From positions 496,001 to 560,000 of the forward strand of contig NC_087069.1 of assembly GCF_963678635.1 (NCBI RefSeq): a stretch of DNA of 64,000 nt, read 5' to 3'. The notes under the pieces are model-generated. The model was not told the origin of the DNA. It did not search any database and saw nothing but the letters and a program-made list of their open reading frames with translations. The stretch is from Symsagittifera roscoffensis (Eukaryota > Xenacoelomorpha > Acoela > Convolutidae). The position numbers and the translations under genes are program-made. Shown here in pieces: positions 63,901 to 64,000 of the stretch (within the stretch, counting starts at the first letter, position 1; each line of letters starts with the position of its first letter).

Positions 63901-64000
63901 GTTGACAAAATCCCCGAAGACATTCTGGAGCAGACCAAGGTTAGGAAAAAGAAAGTGACGTTCAAGGAAGATACTGAACAGCTGGGACTAGGTCAAGAGT
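60946..64000 (+). CDS. gypsy-2 Pol (protease, RT, RNase H; incomplete at window edge)
   Basis: One open frame of more than 1,000 codons to base 64000. The aspartic protease has LLDTGAVLSVIP (DTG at 61168-61176) and FILGRDFI. RT reads YDMIEPSKSPWACGVVMAKK, FCCDFRYLNSVTVKDAYPIP, TTLDLGSAFWQVP, MPFGLCNATATFQRLM and the active site Y-V-D-D at 62626-62637. Then come KCEILKDSIKYLGRMV and SFLGFANYYREFIKGYA. RNase H has VLDTDASVVAISGILHQE and KLRVDNRALSWLKTY, and ends EHRTRDKHQNADSLNKK. A long charged linker follows (from about 63440), and integrase is expected beyond the edge. The ATG overlaps the ORF2 stop as TGATG. The frame is also open upstream to 60859 (RYTEAYGPHEVMLN), so a -1 frameshift is an alternative to reinitiation. 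Confidence 0.9.
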   Translation, partial: MLNIDGINIYTKTMITCDEDLIGQIYVGKEELKVRSIGHCAMLEEDAMHIGTEADVTGHVLDISGKKTQLRGLLDTGAVLSVIPIETWEKMGFDKGDLIDSRIRLSAANKGALRVLGRTPIIALNLGERNLWMSFIVVENLDESDQFILGRDFIRNFDVTIDLNNAMFRIRNPDRRYAIKPVNLIMANENKAPVFLSRRVRLKANEAAIVSLRMKNYNELSDNKQVCIVPNPNSQSAAVLGRSFSITKSGLCVSVLLNTLDIPITIQRGRKLGYALPVKTRYETIENSKQNEVVDCPNHRDKICILRRLQKIKDSSGLISSLKSETDDGLSSCSNFPERPTLDEMQNEKPVLPEIEHLRGKLKDEQLEAIKDVLERNEEVFSRHKADIGCCNFVEHEIELEENAVPHREGARRMTPHKSDACRKEIETLLEYDMIEPSKSPWACGVVMAKKKGDQLRFCCDFRYLNSVTVKDAYPIPRIDESLSKLGDAKFFTTLDLGSAFWQVPLRKQDRDKTGFACELGLFQWKRMPFGLCNATATFQRLMAHALIGVTKKYGNLVMCYVDDVVIATPTLEDHIERLDEVFACMKRSGLKCRPSKCEILKDSIKYLGRMVDKHGIRPDTDAVEAVLTWKSPKTEHQLMSFLGFANYYREFIKGYADKVYPMQQLMRHKGKKFTWNNAAEESFQRIKKELCEAPVLGMPTEKGMYVLDTDASVVAISGILHQEQEWNGKTVLRPIAYGSKVLSDTEMKYGAPKAEKFAVVTFVEKYRAYLGSEPFKLRVDNRALSWLKTYSMDQSYIGRWIVRLDGYNMIIEHRTRDKHQNADSLNKKTEFYERQEQREADRPEIKDGFSFMDKETYDSLPLTRWLDKSGKPIEDHPELPKESPEKTILRKSKRIPIEIILKSKIVKETLKAKGYDLNQVEAGTAQIDDDLMRLLEKLSDDKPVIQEKGQEKPEFTILRRKETVNDTDSSRGSVTDSKDVVRSLVDKIPEDILEQTKVRKKKVTFKEDTEQLGLGQE

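Larger units (their letters stand above)
58206..64000 (+). mobile_element. Ty3/gypsy LTR retrotransposon, intact in the window (gypsy-2)
   Basis: Three consecutive long ORFs (58206-59297, 59294-60946, 60946 to the right edge) encode a coiled-coil protein, Gag with two CCHC knuckles, and Pol with protease, RT and RNase H in order. No lesion is seen. Each ORF is in the -1 frame relative to the preceding one and overlaps it at a stop/start. The element continues beyond base 64000, where integrase and the 3' LTR are expected. Its 5' LTR must lie left of 58206. Confidence 0.85.

Overview
The window looks like AT-rich genomic DNA from an invertebrate animal. It has spliced genes with multi-kilobase introns, GT-AG splice sites, tRNA-like SINE heads, several classes of retrotransposon and many small inverted-repeat DNA elements. 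The phylum cannot be fixed from the sequence. A CR1-like LINE carrying a 2A peptide is known mainly from marine invertebrates such as sea urchins, amphioxus, molluscs and cnidarians. Only two host genes are supported; almost everything else is mobile DNA at various stages of decay.

Left part (1-11 kb): a fragment of a reverse-transcriptase-type repeat protein (minus strand, 1.1-1.9 kb), then a badly decayed Ty3/gypsy LTR element (about 3.0-9.2 kb). In the latter, diverged LTRs, a primer-binding site, and remnants of Gag, RT, RNase H and integrase can still be read. 9.2-11.1 kb shows nothing recognisable.

Middle left (11-28 kb): a tandem segmental duplication (about 11.13-17.61 and 17.74-20.71 kb) whose copies carry different insertions, so one copy gives the empty site for insertions in the other. 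These comparisons define a two-ORF LINE (12.7-16.6 kb; PHD-finger ORF1, endonuclease/RT ORF2) and two related MITE families, A and B, both with GGCTCTTTT termini and 8-bp target duplications. Further right, a small secreted cysteine-rich peptide gene is split into two exons (22.19 and 25.45 kb). Its 3.1-kb intron is packed with nested MITEs and a 1.6-kb hAT-like element. A long-terminal-inverted-repeat element lies at 25.7-26.8 kb.

Middle (28-50 kb): a degenerate tandem array of about 80-bp period (28.5-29.5 kb), then the main host gene, a five-exon minus-strand homologue of FGFR1OP2/SIKE (STRIPAK complex), spanning 31.75-49.64 kb. Its introns hold a dead LINE RT fragment, tRNA-like SINE heads and a dispersed composite repeat, the repeats all in one orientation.

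Right part (49.7-64 kb): an apparently intact CR1-like LINE starts about 130 bp from the host start codon, head to head with it. Its ORF1 is an SGNH-esterase protein and its ORF2 begins with a hydrophobic leader and a 2A motif before endonuclease and RT. After it come an unidentified ORF, a 2.5-3 kb non-coding stretch with tandem repeats, and an apparently intact Ty3/gypsy element. That element's three reading frames (coiled-coil ORF, Gag with two zinc knuckles, Pol) are chained by stop/start overlaps; Pol runs off the right edge.

The retroelements show three different apparent ways of getting more than one protein from one RNA: a 2A peptide, an in-frame UGA-CUAG stop, and ATGA/TGATG stop-start overlaps. 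This is the most striking theme of the window.
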